7,327 bases of DNA, taken from contig DCSW01000051.1 in assembly GCA_002325825.1 (NCBI GenBank), forward strand, positions 22,360 to 29,686. The letters are read 5' to 3'. Both the position numbers and the translations under genes were made by a program. Below the pieces are notes generated by a model. The model had not been told where the DNA came from, did no database searches, and saw only the letters and a program-made list of their open reading frames with translations. Below are positions 7,041 through 7,327 of this stretch, piece after piece (the stretch's first letter is position 1; each line of letters starts with the position of its first letter). Source of the stretch: Collimonas sp. UBA1456. GTDB taxonomy: Bacteria; Pseudomonadota; Gammaproteobacteria; Burkholderiales; Burkholderiaceae_D.

Positions 7041-7327
7041 TCAGCTATACAAATGCGTTGCGAGTTGCGTCAGCGCCTGTGGTAGGCGCGGTCCGCAATT
7101 TAGCAGCAGCAACGGATCCATCTTGGCTACGACCCATTTCTGCCGTCTACGGCTTGTAGCCTTTGAAACCTTTGTCGTCAGCAGTGGCATTGAACGCGCC
7201 AGCATAGCGAATCATCGCATCGGTGGCGGTATCGCTGGCCGGCGACCATCGCTTGCGTGCAGCTATTGCTAAGGATGAACGGTACTCGTGGTTTCTTTCC
7301 AATTAAGAATGTAGAATTTTCTGCCTG
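7041..7327 (-). pseudogene. hmuT: Haem-binding periplasmic protein, C-terminal part, pseudogene running off the edge
   Basis: Only the 3' portion is in the window. Read on the minus strand, KKPRVPFILSNSCTQAMVAG matches the 'PRVLFxLSxGxxPMVAG' region of HmuT. A frameshift leads to SDTATDAMIRYAGAFNATAD and GFKGYKP. TAG (7147-7149) then replaces the Leu of 'YKPLTAEA'. After TAE the family's 'VVAAAPDVIL' and following helix are missing, and the sequence resumes in another frame as VVAKMDPLLLLNCGPRLPQA and the final LTQLATHLYS, stop at 7041-7043. The intact protein would deliver haem to HmuU from the periplasm. The identity rests on the GYKP-TAE and GPRLPQAL motifs and on the gene order; BtuF-like is the main alternative. 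Confidence 0.8.

Noticed and set aside
1..7327. TAG reassigned to glutamine, or stop read-through, to explain the many amber codons
   Set aside because: Frameshifts and deletions accompany the stops in nearly every affected gene. The Gln-rich intact rmuC frame has no internal TAG, and aroC has none either. Ordinary decay explains the data.
5340..7327. Vitamin B12 transporter BtuCDF instead of HmuTUV
   Set aside because: The ATPase segment FPFT...GRYPH and the GYKP-TAE segment of the binding protein fit the haem family better. It remains the main alternative.
1..7327. CRISPR array, tRNA, insertion sequence, phage or new defence system
   Set aside because: No regularly spaced long repeats, cloverleaf-like segments, transposase motifs or terminal inverted repeats were seen. 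Each longer segment is explained by a known family or its remnant.

Overview
The window looks like a decaying stretch of a betaproteobacterial chromosome. The protein remnants read like Oxalobacteraceae (Herminiimonas/Collimonas/Janthinobacterium type) within Burkholderiales. That placement rests on remembered family sequences, not a search. Base composition is moderately GC-rich, so this is not an extremely AT-biased, long-reduced genome. Only two genes are intact: aroC (chorismate synthase) and rmuC. Every other recognisable gene is broken by stops, frameshifts and internal deletions. This is what a genome in an early or middle stage of reduction looks like, for example a recently host-restricted symbiont.

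Layout on the plus strand: (i) 1-372, the 3' end of a PlsC-type acyltransferase, probably the C-terminal domain of an MFS/acyltransferase fusion, with two in-frame stops; (ii) 415-1453, a nucleoside hydrolase pseudogene, nearly full length but in several frames; (iii) 1454-1596, a leader with a plausible extended -10 promoter and an overlapping 6-bp inverted repeat; (iv) 1597-2724, intact aroC; (v) about 2766-3160, the C-terminal remnant of an FtsX/YbbP-type ABC permease; (vi) 3161-3261, a spacer with 13-bp-spaced short repeats and a possible 10-codon leader ORF; (vii) 3262-3706, a group II truncated haemoglobin broken by an amber stop; (viii) 3776-5242, intact rmuC.

On the minus strand, convergent with rmuC, lies a dead haem-uptake operon. 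In transcription order it is hmuT (7327+ to 7041), hmuU (7025-6114) and hmuV (6103-5340). The intergenic spacings still look like an operon, but all three reading frames are destroyed. HmuV has lost its Walker A region and HmuU has lost several segments.

Taken together, the shikimate end-point enzyme and a DNA-maintenance protein are kept. Nucleoside salvage, phospholipid remodelling, haem import, an oxygen/NO-binding globin and an export-type permease are lost. I saw no tRNA, rRNA, CRISPR array, insertion sequence or phage gene. I do not see a new defence or mobile system here. The interest lies in the pattern of selective decay and in a few small regulatory-looking structures.
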